Assembly: GCF_022479115.1 (NCBI RefSeq)
Contig: NZ_CP092497.1
Location: 8,804,001-8,868,000 of the forward strand
Length of the DNA: 64,000 nt
Direction: 5' to 3'
From: Amycolatopsis sp. EV170708-02-1
GTDB taxonomy: Bacteria > Actinomycetota > Actinomycetes > Mycobacteriales > Pseudonocardiaceae
The notes under the pieces are model-generated. The model had not been told where the DNA came from. It worked only from the letters and a program-made list of their open reading frames with translations, and did not search any database. Positions 32,564 through 41,643 of this stretch are shown piece by piece. Both the position numbers and the translations under genes were made by a program. Numbering within the stretch: position 1 is the stretch's first letter; each line of letters starts with the position of its first letter.

Positions 32564-33759
32564 CGGATCTCTTCCAGCACGCGGACGAGCTGATTGACCT
32601 CGAAGACGTTCGAGTAATGCGCGAGGCCGATGCGGACGGCGCCGCCGACTTCGGCGGCGCCGAGCGACCCGAAGACACCGCTCGTGCCGTCGTCGGCGAA
32701 GGCGCAGAGCCCCTGGGACGCCAGGTATTCGGCGACCTCGGGCGCCTTCTTGCCCGCGACGGCGAACGCGAGCGCGGGGATCCTGCGCATGGCGTCGCCG
32801 ATGACCATGACGTGCCGCAGCGAACGCAGCTCCGTGGACAGCTGCGCCAGAAGTCCCGCGTGGTACGACTTCGCCGAGCCCAGCGACGTCACCAGCTTCT
32901 CGCGCCGGGAGCCCAGCGCGGCGTCGTCCAGACCGGCCAGATAGTCGATCGACGCGATCAGCCCGGCCAGCAACGGGTACGCGTGCGGCCCCAGCTCCAT
33001 CCGGGCCGGACCGCGCGCGGCCGGGTCGAGCGAGACCGACGGCAGCCGTTCGAGCAGTTCGGGGTCACGGAAGACCAGCGCCCCCACCGACGGCCCGCCC
33101 CAGGCCTGCGCCGAAACGACCATCACGTCGGCGCCGAGCGCGTTGAGGTCCAGCGGCACGAACGGCGCCGCGTACGTCGCGTCGACGACGACCAGCGCGC
33201 CGACGCGTTTGGCGAACTCGATCACCGTCGGGACGTCGGGCCGGGTGCCGACCGAACCGGACGCCAGCGTGACCGCGACGGCCTTCGTGCGCGCGGAGAC
33301 GAGGTTCTCGTACTGCCAGGCGGGCAGCTCACAGGTCTCGATGTCGATCTCGCCCCAGCGCACGACCGCGCCGACGCGTTTCGCCGCGCGGCGCCACGGC
33401 GCGAGGTTGGCCTCCTCGTCGAGCCGGGAGACGACGACCTCGTCACCGATCGTCCAGCGATCGGCCATCGCGTCGACGAGACGGCGGATGAGATCGGGCG
33501 CGTTGGGTCCGAGCACGACTCCGGCCGGGTCGGCGCCGACCAGGTCGGCGACCGCCCGGCGAGCGGCCGTGACAATGCTTTCCGCGCGCTGGGAGGCCGG
33601 AAACGCTCCACCCGGCCCGGACACCGGAGCGCGCATGGCCGTGGATACGGCCGAAGCGACCTGTTCAGGTACGAGCATTCCGGCGGCGCCGTCGAAGTGA
33701 ATCCAGCCGTCACCCAGCGCGGGAAACAACCCACGGATACGAGCGACGTCGAACGCCAT
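32560..33759 (-). CDS. Class-V aminotransferase/cysteine-desulfurase-like protein lacking the PLP lysine (Rv3778c-like)
   Basis: A 399-residue fold-type I protein of the cysteine-desulfurase-like group. Family features include GDGWIHFDGAAGMLVPEQV, ASGSVGTRPDV and VVVDATYAAPF (the PLP-phosphate and Asp region). At the Schiff-base site, where relatives have S-x-x-K-x-x-GP, this protein reads SAQAWGGP (216-223), with Ala219 in place of Lys. Unless another lysine substitutes, it cannot act as a normal PLP enzyme. By position and sequence it corresponds to mycobacterial Rv3778c. ATG 33759 is the start. It is convergent with the quinone oxidoreductase gene and divergent from bpa. Confidence 0.8.
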   Translation of the reverse strand: MAFDVARIRGLFPALGDGWIHFDGAAGMLVPEQVASAVSTAMRAPVSGPGGAFPASQRAESIVTAARRAVADLVGADPAGVVLGPNAPDLIRRLVDAMADRWTIGDEVVVSRLDEEANLAPWRRAAKRVGAVVRWGEIDIETCELPAWQYENLVSARTKAVAVTLASGSVGTRPDVPTVIEFAKRVGALVVVDATYAAPFVPLDLNALGADVMVVSAQAWGGPSVGALVFRDPELLERLPSVSLDPAARGPARMELGPHAYPLLAGLIASIDYLAGLDDAALGSRREKLVTSLGSAKSYHAGLLAQLSTELRSLRHVMVIGDAMRRIPALAFAVAGKKAPEVAEYLASQGLCAFADDGTSGVFGSLGAAEVGGAVRIGLAHYSNVFEVNQLVRVLEEIR

Positions 33760-33902
33760 GGGGACACCGTACGGACGTGCGGTTTGGCGCTTTACCCGGG
33801 GTTGGCTGCCCGACCACGGGGCGCGACGATTCCCGCTACGCTCGGAGACGGCGCCGAAAACCACACTGCGCTTCGCGCCCGACGTAGGCCAGGATGGAGC
33901 AC

Positions 33903-34502
33903 ATGACCGACCCAGTTTCCCGCGAATCGACCACCCCCGGTGACGGCGGCGGAGACTCCCCACACCATGTGGTGGTCGTCGGTCCCGACGGCACCCCGGT
34001 CGGCACCGCACGCATCGCCGCCCCCGGCTCCGACTCCGGCGAGGAGGGGCAGGAGGAGTCGCTCGGCGACCTCGTCGAGGAACCCGCCAAGGTGATGCGC
34101 ATCGGCACGATGATCAAACAGCTGCTGGAGGAGGTCCGCGCCGCGCCGCTGGACGACGCCAGCCGCACCCGCGTGCGCGAGATCCACCAGACCTCGATCC
34201 GTGAGCTGGAGCAGGCGCTCGCGCCCGAGCTACAGGACGAGCTGGAGCGGCTCGTGCGGCCGTTCACCGAGAACTCGACGCCCTCCGATGCCGAACTGCG
34301 GATCGCGCAGGCGCAGCTCGTCGGCTGGCTGGAAGGGCTGTTCAGCGGCATCCAGACCGCGCTGTTCGCGCAGCAGATGGCCGCGCGGGTGCAGCTGGAG
34401 CAGATGCGGCGGGGGCTGCCGGCCGGTCCTTCCGCGGGCGGCGCCGCTCTGGGCGGGCACGCGGCCGGTGGCGAGTCGCACGGACCTGGTCAGTACCTCT
34501 AG
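33903..34502 (+). CDS. bpa: Bacterial proteasome activator Bpa
   Basis: A 199-residue orthologue of mycobacterial Rv3780 (Bpa/PafE), the ATP-independent ring activator that opens the 20S proteasome and feeds it unfolded proteins. Seen here: an acidic disordered N-terminus, a four-helix core (about 60-170, [20 protein letters not shown], then [20 protein letters not shown]), a Gly/Ala linker, and the C-terminal GQYL, which is the proteasome-docking motif. ATG 33903 is preferred (AGGA 8 bp upstream); ATG 33894 is possible. Its neighbourhood beside the galactan genes matches mycobacteria. It overlaps the convergent epoxide hydrolase gene by 4 bp. Confidence 0.93.
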   Translation: MTDPVSRESTTPGDGGGDSPHHVVVVGPDGTPVGTARIAAPGSDSGEEGQEESLGDLVEEPAKVMRIGTMIKQLLEEVRAAPLDDASRTRVREIHQTSIRELEQALAPELQDELERLVRPFTENSTPSDAELRIAQAQLVGWLEGLFSGIQTALFAQQMAARVQLEQMRRGLPAGPSAGGAALGGHAAGGESHGPGQYL

Positions 34503-35659
34503 CGCAGCGGACTGAAGAACGTCCGCAGGTCGTCGATGAGCAGATCCGGCACCTCCAGCCCCGGGAAGTGACCGCCTCGGTCCGGAGTGGACCAGTGCAC
34601 GATGTTGTCAGTGCGCTCGGCGAGGTGCCGGATCGGGAGCCCGGTGTCCTTCGGGAACACGGCCACCCCGGTGGGCACTGTGGACCGCGACGGCTCTTCG
34701 CCCCAAGCCGGGCCCAGCGCGGCGTAGATCCGCGAAGACGAGTTCGCCGTGCCGGTGAGCCAGTAGAGCATCACGCTGGTGAGCAGGTCGTCACGATCGA
34801 TCGCGTCCTCCGGGACGTCACGCGAGTCCGAATAGGACTTGAACTTCTCCACGAGCCAGCCGAGCTGCCCGGCCGGCGAGTCGGTGAGCCCGTAGGCAAG
34901 CGTTTGCGGCTTGGTCGCCTGGATCATCGCGTAGCCCAGCTCGCCGGTCTGGAACTCCCGCCCGCGCGCCAGCGCCGCCTCACCCCGCGCGAGCTCCTCA
35001 CCGGAGAGCCCCTCGAGATCGGCCTCGGATTCCGGGACCGCGTGCGGCAGCATCGTCAGATGCGCGCCGATCACCCGCTCCGGGGACCGGACGCCCACCT
35101 CGCGCGACACGATCGCGCCCCAGTCACCGCCGTGCAGCCCGAACCGCTCGTACCCGAGCCGCGACATCAGCACTCCCCAGGCATCGGCGATCCGGCCGGT
35201 GCCCCAGTCCGCTTCGGTCGTCGGCCCGGAGAAACCGAACCCCGGCAACGACGGGACGACGACGTGAAACGCGTCCCGCGGGTCTCCGCCGTACGCACGC
35301 GGGTCCGAAAGGGGCCCGGCGACGTCGAGGAATTCCACAATGGACCCCGGCCAGCCGTGCGTGAGCACCAACGGGATCGCGTCCGGCTCCGGTGACCGCG
35401 CGTGCAGGAAGTGGACGTTCGCGCCGTCGATGTTCGTCAGGAAACCGGGAAAACCGTTGAGGCGTTCCTCGTGGGCGCGCCAGTCGTAGCGGAGCCGCCA
35501 GTATTCGGCGAGCTCCTGGAGGTAGCCGAGCGGCGTCCCGAGGCCCCAGCCGACGCCGTCGATCTCGTCCGGCCAACGCGTGTTCGCCAGCCGGGCGGCG
35601 AGGTCGTCGAGGTCGCGTTGAGGGACGGCGATCGTGAACGGCGTGATTTCGTCGGTCAT
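34499..35659 (-). CDS. Epoxide hydrolase (alpha/beta hydrolase with EHN domain)
   Basis: A 386-residue epoxide hydrolase of the microsomal type. The N-terminal EHN lid-associated domain ([20 protein letters not shown]) precedes an alpha/beta hydrolase fold. Oxyanion motif HGWPGS at 101-106, nucleophile Asp179 (GGDWGA) and the late His (RGGHFPG, about 365) are present; a Tyr pair in the cap could position the epoxide oxygen. The reaction is hydrolysis of an epoxide to a diol; substrate unknown. It has no pathway link to the flanking bpa and cell-wall genes. Confidence 0.9.
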   Translation of the reverse strand: MTDEITPFTIAVPQRDLDDLAARLANTRWPDEIDGVGWGLGTPLGYLQELAEYWRLRYDWRAHEERLNGFPGFLTNIDGANVHFLHARSPEPDAIPLVLTHGWPGSIVEFLDVAGPLSDPRAYGGDPRDAFHVVVPSLPGFGFSGPTTEADWGTGRIADAWGVLMSRLGYERFGLHGGDWGAIVSREVGVRSPERVIGAHLTMLPHAVPESEADLEGLSGEELARGEAALARGREFQTGELGYAMIQATKPQTLAYGLTDSPAGQLGWLVEKFKSYSDSRDVPEDAIDRDDLLTSVMLYWLTGTANSSSRIYAALGPAWGEEPSRSTVPTGVAVFPKDTGLPIRHLAERTDNIVHWSTPDRGGHFPGLEVPDLLIDDLRTFFSPLR

Positions 35660-35707
35660 GAAGGCGACGGTAGGGAGGATCGAGGACAGTGGCGGTCCTC
35701 GACGGGG

Positions 35708-35953
35708 CTACAAACGATGTTCCCGAGGAACCCAATCCGACATCAGATCCGCGACATCCCCGACGCGATCTTCTTCGGTCTCCCGGCCCTGCTCACGGAG
35801 GAACAGGATCGTGTCGAGCAGTTCCTGGTACAGCGCTTCTCGCGAGACACCCCGCTCGAGCTCCGCGGCGAGGAGGGGCCGGATCTCGAAGATGGTCAGA
35901 CCCGCGGCGACGAGCTCCAGAAGACGGGCCCGGAAATCCGCACTGACCCGCAT
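35708..35953 (-). CDS. Small helical hypothetical protein
   Basis: An 81-residue protein from ATG 35953 (GGGAGG 8 bp upstream). It is mostly helical: MRVSADFRARLLELVAAGLT, then ELERGVSREALYQELLDTIL, and a short acidic C-terminal helix. No family is recognised. It begins 4 bp after the GT-C gene stop and is therefore the last gene of the pseF-pseG-GT-C operon, though a role in glycan synthesis is only suggested by position. Confidence 0.65.
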   Translation of the reverse strand: MRVSADFRARLLELVAAGLTIFEIRPLLAAELERGVSREALYQELLDTILFLREQGRETEEDRVGDVADLMSDWVPREHRL

Positions 35954-35957
35954 GCCC

Positions 35958-37535
35958 TCATCCTCCCGGCAGCTGGGCACGCAGACGGTCGAGCCAGCGG
36001 TCGATGGTGTCCTCGTACCGGCCGGGATCGTTCCGGCGCTGTGCCTCGCCGACGGACTCGTCGAGCGCCGAACGGATCCGCGCGGCGTGCTCGGGCAGCG
36101 CGAAGACCTCCTGGAAGTAGCCCTCGCGCATCTGGACGTCCGCGACCAGCTGATAGTCGCGCGCCGCGTCGGGAACGACGAGGCCGTACGCCCAGCCGGG
36201 AGTGGCGCCGGGCCCGCGTGCGGTGACGACGATGACCGTCGGGCGGACGGCCTTGACGACGTCCGTGGGCGAGGCGCCGTGCGCGATGGCCTCGTCGTTC
36301 AGTCCGATGTAGTCGATCGACTTCCAGCCGCTGTAGTACGGGATCGCCCCCGCGTCGGAGACCGCCAGGCTCCGTGCCGCCTCCGGCACCTGGGCGTTCG
36401 CGAGACCCTTGCCGATGGCGACGTGGGCGCGCTGCAGGTCGGGCCCGTAGTTGGCGATCACCGGCAGATCCGTCGACTGGGCACCGGTGACGGCGACCCA
36501 GCCGACCGCCACCGCGCCGGACACCGCGGCGATCCACCGGCGGCCGAGGTGCGCCATGGCCAGCCCCGCGCCGAGACAGAGCACGGGGAAGGCGTGGAAG
36601 GCGAAGCGGTGGATGTAGTCCATGGTCGGCCCGGAAACCGCGTAGGTCATGCCGGTCAGCAGGACGACCGAGGAAAGCACCAGGCCCGCTCCCCTGCTCG
36701 CCTTCCGGAACAGCAGGAAGGCGGTCAGCGCCAGCAGCGGGAGAACGAGCCAGGCGGTGGTCTCCAGCCAGACCGATCCGGCGTCGAGGTTGCCGAACTT
36801 GACGTAGAAGGTGTTCGGGAACAGATGCCCGAAGTACGTCCACCGCCAGACGAAGTAGCCGCCGCCGAGGACGAGGACCGCGGCGGCGAGCGCCCAGGTC
36901 CGCCGTCGCCCGCGCCCGAGCCACAGCCAGATCAGGAAGGCGGGGAAGGTCGCGAGGACACCTTCAGGCCGGATCATCCCGGCGAGCAGCAGCAAGAGCG
37001 GCGGCTCCCAGTCACGCACCGTGCGGCCCTGGACGAGGTCCACGCCGACGATGGCGGCGCGCAGCACGACCGCGGCGAACGCGATGGTCTCCAGGCCGGC
37101 GGTGACGTGGAAGTAGGTCGGCACGAACAGCAGCAGCGCGCCGCCCGCCACGAGCGCGCCGAGAACGCCCGCCGCGCGATGCCCGGCGCGGACCAGCATC
37201 ACCAGGATCAAGCCGCCCAGTACGACGGACGTCACCTTGGCGACGGTCTCCAACGGCAGACCGGCGAGGGCGAACGGGACGTGCCAGAGCATCCAGAGGA
37301 AGTTCGTGAAGCCCTCGATCGGGTCTTCCCCCACGTTCCACACCGGACCGTGGCCGTCCGCCATGTTCCCCGAGTACCGGAAGGTGATGAAGGCGTCGTC
37401 GATGGTGAAGAACCACGCCGCCCAGCACCCGGCGAGGAAGAGCGCGCCGAAACCGAGCAAGACGGCGAGAAGCCCTCGACGCGGTTTCCGTTCGGGGACG
37501 GCGTCGGCCTCGCTTCGCTCCGCCGTGGTCGTCAT
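35958..37535 (-). CDS. GT-C polyprenyl-sugar-dependent membrane glycosyltransferase (AftB-like)
   Basis: A 525-residue protein with about ten transmembrane helices and a soluble C-terminal domain (about 380-525). The first external loop carries the GT-C acidic motif [18 protein letters not shown] and then [14 protein letters not shown], a pattern shared with AftB, the terminal arabinofuranosyltransferase of mycobacteria. It should use a decaprenyl-phospho-sugar donor on the outer face of the membrane. It overlaps pseG by 4 bp (ATGA), so it is co-translated with the Pse genes and could attach a sugar to a Pse-containing glycan. Arabinogalactan-arabinan modification is the alternative. Confidence 0.78.
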   Translation of the reverse strand: MTTTAERSEADAVPERKPRRGLLAVLLGFGALFLAGCWAAWFFTIDDAFITFRYSGNMADGHGPVWNVGEDPIEGFTNFLWMLWHVPFALAGLPLETVAKVTSVVLGGLILVMLVRAGHRAAGVLGALVAGGALLLFVPTYFHVTAGLETIAFAAVVLRAAIVGVDLVQGRTVRDWEPPLLLLLAGMIRPEGVLATFPAFLIWLWLGRGRRRTWALAAAVLVLGGGYFVWRWTYFGHLFPNTFYVKFGNLDAGSVWLETTAWLVLPLLALTAFLLFRKASRGAGLVLSSVVLLTGMTYAVSGPTMDYIHRFAFHAFPVLCLGAGLAMAHLGRRWIAAVSGAVAVGWVAVTGAQSTDLPVIANYGPDLQRAHVAIGKGLANAQVPEAARSLAVSDAGAIPYYSGWKSIDYIGLNDEAIAHGASPTDVVKAVRPTVIVVTARGPGATPGWAYGLVVPDAARDYQLVADVQMREGYFQEVFALPEHAARIRSALDESVGEAQRRNDPGRYEDTIDRWLDRLRAQLPGG

Positions 37536-38500
37536 TCCGCCATCCTCGTCTTCTCCAGCCGATCCAGTACCCGGTCGACTCCTCGCCCGTCCACAAGAGC
37601 CATCGAAGTCCCGGAAAGACCGTTACGCGTCGCCGGGTCCGACAGCAACCCCCTGAGCGTCTCGACGGCTCGGCCATCGAGTGCGTCCGCGCTCCCCAGC
37701 CCGGCCGCCAGCCCGAGATCGAGTGCCGCGCGATATCCCGCGTCCTGGTTCTCCACGAGCCGGACGACGGCGGTGGGCACCCCGAGGCAGCACAGTTCGA
37801 GCAGCGTCACCCCCGCCGCGCTGATCGCCACGTCCGTTTCCACCAGCAGATCGAGCAGGCCCGGCCCCGGCGGCGCGATCCGGAACTCCTGACCGGACAG
37901 CGGTTCGGGCACGGTCGGCTCACCACGTACGAGCACGTCGGCTTCGAACGGCTCCCGAGTGTCGCGAAGGGCCCGTAAGAGCGCGCTAACCGTTTCGGCC
38001 CATTCCGCGCCGCCTCCCAGCACGACGGTGACCCGCGGCCGGTCTCCGCCTGGGCCTTGGGACCGCTTTTCCCGCGCCTGGACGACGGCTTCCCTCAGCG
38101 GCGCGTAGCGCGCGCCGCGCAGCAACTCCCCTGAGCCGTCCTCAGGACGCGGCATCGGCTCGAAGGCGCAGTCGACGACGAGGTCCGCCGCGCGCCTGCC
38201 GAAGACGTCGTCCTCGATGGACACCAGCAGCGCGCCCGCGGCGTTGACCTCCTCACGCAGTTCGCCGAGGCCGTAGTGATCGACGACCACCGCGTCGAAG
38301 CCCTCGAAGAGCGCGGACGGCACCACCGGGACCGAGAGCTCGCCGAACCGGGCGGCCAGCCATTCGGCGTTGTCCACCCGGCCCGCGAACACGACCTCCC
38401 AGCCGCGCGCGACGGCGCGTTCGGCATAGGCGACCATGCGCGAGACGTGGCCGGCGCCGATCGACGGCGAGGCATCGGCACGAAGCAGCAGCCGGGTCAC
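37532..38500 (-). CDS. pseG: UDP-2,4-diacetamido-2,4,6-trideoxy-altropyranose hydrolase PseG
   Basis: A 322-residue GT-B-fold hydrolase. It removes UDP from UDP-2,4-diacetamido-2,4,6-trideoxy-L-altrose, step 4 of CMP-pseudaminic acid synthesis. Recognised by the N-terminal [20 protein letters not shown], which contains the GxGHxxR loop with catalytic His, and by [21 protein letters not shown] in the UDP-binding C-terminal half. GTG 38500 overlaps the stop of pseF by 4 bp, and its own stop overlaps the GT-C gene by 4 bp. It is complete, as are all five other Pse enzymes in 37.5-43.2 kb. Confidence 0.9.
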   Translation of the reverse strand: MTRLLLRADASPSIGAGHVSRMVAYAERAVARGWEVVFAGRVDNAEWLAARFGELSVPVVPSALFEGFDAVVVDHYGLGELREEVNAAGALLVSIEDDVFGRRAADLVVDCAFEPMPRPEDGSGELLRGARYAPLREAVVQAREKRSQGPGGDRPRVTVVLGGGAEWAETVSALLRALRDTREPFEADVLVRGEPTVPEPLSGQEFRIAPPGPGLLDLLVETDVAISAAGVTLLELCCLGVPTAVVRLVENQDAGYRAALDLGLAAGLGSADALDGRAVETLRGLLSDPATRNGLSGTSMALVDGRGVDRVLDRLEKTRMAE

Positions 38501-39252
38501 CTGGCCACCTTCTTCTGCTCGACGTGCGCGTTGAGCTTCACCAGCTCTGGCCGGGACCGCAGCACCGCGACCACCTCGCGCCAGTCGCCGACACGGTCGC
38601 CCAGCTCGGCGACGATCGCTTCGATGACCGACCAGTCCTCGACGGTGTCCAAGGTCACGCGCAGGTCGTCGGCGGGCGGGCTGACGACGATCCCGGCGCA
38701 CGAGTACCGCTCCGGGTTCGCGTAGACGCCGGAAGTGACGTGCTCGCGATCGGCGCCCCGGGCCGTCTCGATCTGTTCGGCGAGCACTCCGGCGCGCACG
38801 AGCTCGGCGTCGAAACCGCGCGGCAGGGTCCGCACGAGCACGGTGCTCAGATAGTCCAGCGACGGCTGCGCACGCCACTGCGCCACGAGCTGACCGATGA
38901 GGCGGGGATCCAGCAGCGGACAGTCCGCGGTGAGCCGCACGACGGCGTCGGCCGGGTACGACTCGACAGCGACCGCGAAACGCGCGAGGACGTCGTCGAG
39001 CGGCCCTCTGGCGACCAGGGCACCGTGCCGGGCGGCCTCCTCGGCCACCGCGTCGTCGTCGGCCTCCGTCGAGGTCGCGACCACCACGTCGTCGATCCCC
39101 GGCGAAGCCGCGGCGGCACGGACCACCCAGCCGAGGACGCTCCGGCCCGCCAACGGGCGGAGCACCTTGCCAGGGAGCCGGGTGGACGACGCGCGTGCCT
39201 GGATGACGGCGTTGACCACGTGGGCCCCGGGGTCTGGATCCATGGGTGACAT
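38497..39252 (-). CDS. pseF: Pseudaminic acid cytidylyltransferase PseF (SpsF/NeuA-like)
   Basis: A 251-residue nucleotidyltransferase with the CMP-sugar signature IQARASSTRLPGKVLRPLAG near residue 15 and the metal/substrate motif RLTADCPLLDP (about 94-104). It would activate pseudaminic acid with CTP to CMP-Pse, the last step of the pathway. It is of the SpsF-like group, which occurs with pse genes in Gram-positives. Start ATG 39252 (AGGA 4 bp upstream) is preferred; ATG 39243 and GTG 39219 remain possible. It is divergent from pseB (40 bp between starts), so one short region drives both arms of the cluster. Confidence 0.85.
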   Translation of the reverse strand: MSPMDPDPGAHVVNAVIQARASSTRLPGKVLRPLAGRSVLGWVVRAAAASPGIDDVVVATSTEADDDAVAEEAARHGALVARGPLDDVLARFAVAVESYPADAVVRLTADCPLLDPRLIGQLVAQWRAQPSLDYLSTVLVRTLPRGFDAELVRAGVLAEQIETARGADREHVTSGVYANPERYSCAGIVVSPPADDLRVTLDTVEDWSVIEAIVAELGDRVGDWREVVAVLRSRPELVKLNAHVEQKKVAR

Positions 39253-39292
39253 GATGTCCTGCGGCAACAGCACCGAAACGCGGAGGTCGACG

Positions 39293-40276
39293 ATGTCCGA
39301 GCTGGATGGCTCCAGCATCCTGCTCACCGGCGGGACCGGTTCGTTCGGCAAGGCGTTCATCACCTACGCCCTGGCCGAGCTGAACCCGCGACGGCTGGTC
39401 GTGCTCTCCCGCGACGAGCTCAAGCAGTACGAAGCGCGGCAGCAGTTCGACAACGACCCGCGGCTGCGCTGGTTCATCGGCGACATCCGGGAACGCCGCC
39501 GCCTCGAGCGCGCCATGCACGGCGTCGACTATGTCGTGCACGCCGCCGCGCTCAAGCAGGTCGACACGGGTGAGTACAACCCGTTCGAGTTCGTGCAGAC
39601 CAACGTCGTCGGCTCGCAGCACGTCATCGAGGCCGCCATCGACACCGGTGTGAAGAAGGTCGTCGCGCTGTCGACGGACAAGGCGTCCAGCCCGATCAAC
39701 CTCTACGGCGCCACGAAACTGTGCGCCGACCGGATGTTCATCAGCGCGAACCACTACGCCGCGACGCATCCGACCAGGTTCTCCGTGGTCCGCTACGGCA
39801 ACGTGATGGGTTCGCGCGGCAGCGTGATCCCGTTCTTCCGCGCGCTCGCGGCCAAGGGCGAGTCGCTGCCGATCACGCACAAGGAGATGACCCGGTTCTG
39901 GATCACGCTCCCGCAGGCCGTGCAGTTCGTGATCGATTCCTTCGACCAGATGAACGGCGGCGAGCTGTACGTGCCGCGGATCCCGAGCATGCGGCTGGTC
40001 GATCTCGCGCAGGCGATCGCGCCCGGTTCGCCGATGCACGAGGTCGGCATCCGCCCCGGCGAGAAGCTGCACGAAGAGATGATTGCCCCCGACGACGCCC
40101 GCCGGACCGTGCGCCTGAGCGACCGGTACGTCGTCCAGCCGCATATCGCGGGCTGGGGCTACGAACCGCCGACCGGCGGCGAGGCCGTGCCGGAGAACTT
40201 CGCCTACCGCTCGGACACCAACGACCTGTGGCTCGACGCGGACGAGCTGCGCGACCTGGTCGAGCAGTATGGCTGA
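39293..40276 (+). CDS. pseB: UDP-GlcNAc 4,6-dehydratase (inverting) PseB
   Basis: A 327-residue extended SDR. It converts UDP-GlcNAc to the 4-keto-6-deoxy-L-arabino sugar with inversion at C5, step 1 of pseudaminic acid synthesis. NADP motif TGGTGSFGK at 12-20, catalytic Asp129-Lys130 (STDKASSP) and Tyr138-x3-Lys142 (YGATK) are visible. TGSFGK and ALKQVDTGEYNPFE are characteristic of PseB rather than retaining dehydratases. ATG 39293 has GGAGG upstream. It overlaps pseC by 8 bp. Confidence 0.92.
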   Translation: MSELDGSSILLTGGTGSFGKAFITYALAELNPRRLVVLSRDELKQYEARQQFDNDPRLRWFIGDIRERRRLERAMHGVDYVVHAAALKQVDTGEYNPFEFVQTNVVGSQHVIEAAIDTGVKKVVALSTDKASSPINLYGATKLCADRMFISANHYAATHPTRFSVVRYGNVMGSRGSVIPFFRALAAKGESLPITHKEMTRFWITLPQAVQFVIDSFDQMNGGELYVPRIPSMRLVDLAQAIAPGSPMHEVGIRPGEKLHEEMIAPDDARRTVRLSDRYVVQPHIAGWGYEPPTGGEAVPENFAYRSDTNDLWLDADELRDLVEQYG

Positions 40277-41402
40277 CTTCCTGCCCTACGGCCGCCAGTC
40301 CGTTTCGGAAGAGGACATCGCCGCCGTCACCGAGGTGCTGCGCGGCGACTGGCTGACCACCGGCCCCGCCGTCACGCGGTTCGAAGAAGACCTCGCCGAG
40401 CACACCGGTGGCACGCCCGCGGTGGCCGTGACATCGGGCACGGCCGCGTTGCACGTCGCGTACGCGGCGGCCGGGGTCGGCCCTGGCGACGAGGTCGTCA
40501 CCTCACCGATGACGTTCGTCGCCACCGCCGCGACGGCCGCGCTGCTCGGCGGCAAGGTCGTGTTCGCCGATGTCGAGGCGGACACCGGCAACCTCGACCC
40601 GGCGGCGGCTTCGGCGGCCGTCACCGCGCGCACCAAGGTCGTCGCGGCCGTGGACTACGCCGGCCACCCCGCCGAACTGGACGAGCTCGGCCGGATCGCG
40701 CACGACAACGACGCGCTGCTGCTGGAGGACGCCGCGCATTCCGTCGGTGGAAGCTGGCAGGGCAGGCCGGTCGGCTCGCTCGCCGACCTCACGACGTTCT
40801 CCTTCTTCCCCACCAAGAACCTCACCACGGCCGAAGGCGGCGCGGTGGTCGCCGGCTCGGACGAGCTGCTGGCGCGTGCGAGGGGTTTCCGCAATCACGG
40901 TCTGGTGCGCGACAAGGCGGCCCAGCGGTATCCGGACGAAGGCGCGTGGCACCAGGAGGTGCACGAGTTCGGCCTCAACTACCGGTTGCCGGATGTGTTG
41001 TGCGCCTTGGGAAGCAGCCAGCTGCGCAGGCTCGCCGAGTTCAAGAAGCGGCGTGCGGAGATCCACGCGCGCTACACTTCCGCACTGTCCTCTTTGGACG
41101 GAGTGCTGACGCCTGCCGTGCGCGAAGGCGCGGATCCGGTGTGGCACCTGTACCCGCTGCGAGTCCTCGAAGGACGCCGCCGCGAGCTGTTCGATCACTT
41201 GCGTGCCAAGGGAATCGGCGTACAGGTCAACTACATCCCCGCATACTGGCATCCGGTGTTCGAAGACCTCGGTTACCGGCGCGGGATGTGCCCGAACGCG
41301 GAGCTGTACTACAGCCAGGAGCTTTCGCTGCCGCTGTTCCCGGCGCTGACCGACGCCGACGTGGACCGCGTCATCGACGAGGTCCACGGCTTCTTCGGCT
41401 AA
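40269..41402 (+). CDS. pseC: UDP-4-amino-sugar aminotransferase PseC
   Basis: A 377-residue DegT/DnrJ/EryC1-type PLP aminotransferase. It installs the 4-amino group on the PseB product using glutamate (step 2). PLP-binding elements: SGTAALH (about 56-62), EDAAHSVGG (153-161) and the Schiff-base Lys183 in FFPTKNLTT. Late motif QVNYIPAYWHP and YYSQELSLPLFP fit PseC-type enzymes. The gene is complete and translationally coupled to pseB. Downstream is a 240-bp gap filled by a large inverted-repeat element before convergent pseI. Confidence 0.92.
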   Translation: MADFLPYGRQSVSEEDIAAVTEVLRGDWLTTGPAVTRFEEDLAEHTGGTPAVAVTSGTAALHVAYAAAGVGPGDEVVTSPMTFVATAATAALLGGKVVFADVEADTGNLDPAAASAAVTARTKVVAAVDYAGHPAELDELGRIAHDNDALLLEDAAHSVGGSWQGRPVGSLADLTTFSFFPTKNLTTAEGGAVVAGSDELLARARGFRNHGLVRDKAAQRYPDEGAWHQEVHEFGLNYRLPDVLCALGSSQLRRLAEFKKRRAEIHARYTSALSSLDGVLTPAVREGADPVWHLYPLRVLEGRRRELFDHLRAKGIGVQVNYIPAYWHPVFEDLGYRRGMCPNAELYYSQELSLPLFPALTDADVDRVIDEVHGFFG

Positions 41403-41460
41403 GGACGGCTAGGCCCGAACGTGTCTTAGCTACGTCCCACCGGTGCACGGGTGGCGGTTT

Positions 41461-41611
41461 CGCGTGACTGGACGGACGACACACGTGTTGGAATGGACGA
41501 CACACGTGACCGGGAGGACGACTCGCGCCATAGCCCCGGCCGCGAGCGTGTCGTCCATCCAGTCACGCGTGTCGTCCGTCAGATCACGCGTGGCGTCCAT
41601 CGGGTCACGTG
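41461..41611. repeat. Compound inverted/direct repeat between pseC and pseI (family C)
   Basis: On the + strand, units of the form GGACGACACACGTG occur twice (ending about 41487 and 41508), then a GGACGACTCGCG variant, a short centre, and three units in the reverse sense (CGCGTGTCGTCCATCC, CGCGTGTCGTCCGTC, CGCGTGGCGTCCATC). The whole could fold into one long imperfect hairpin of about 150 nt. It separates two convergent Pse genes. Confidence 0.75.
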
Positions 41612-41643
41612 AAATCGCCGGGCGAGCACGAGTCGCGGTGGGG

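Noticed and set aside
37532..40144. Very long minus-strand open frame extending pseG upstream through pseB
   Set aside because: Only the last 322 residues show homology; the rest is antisense to pseB and explained by high GC3 codon bias.
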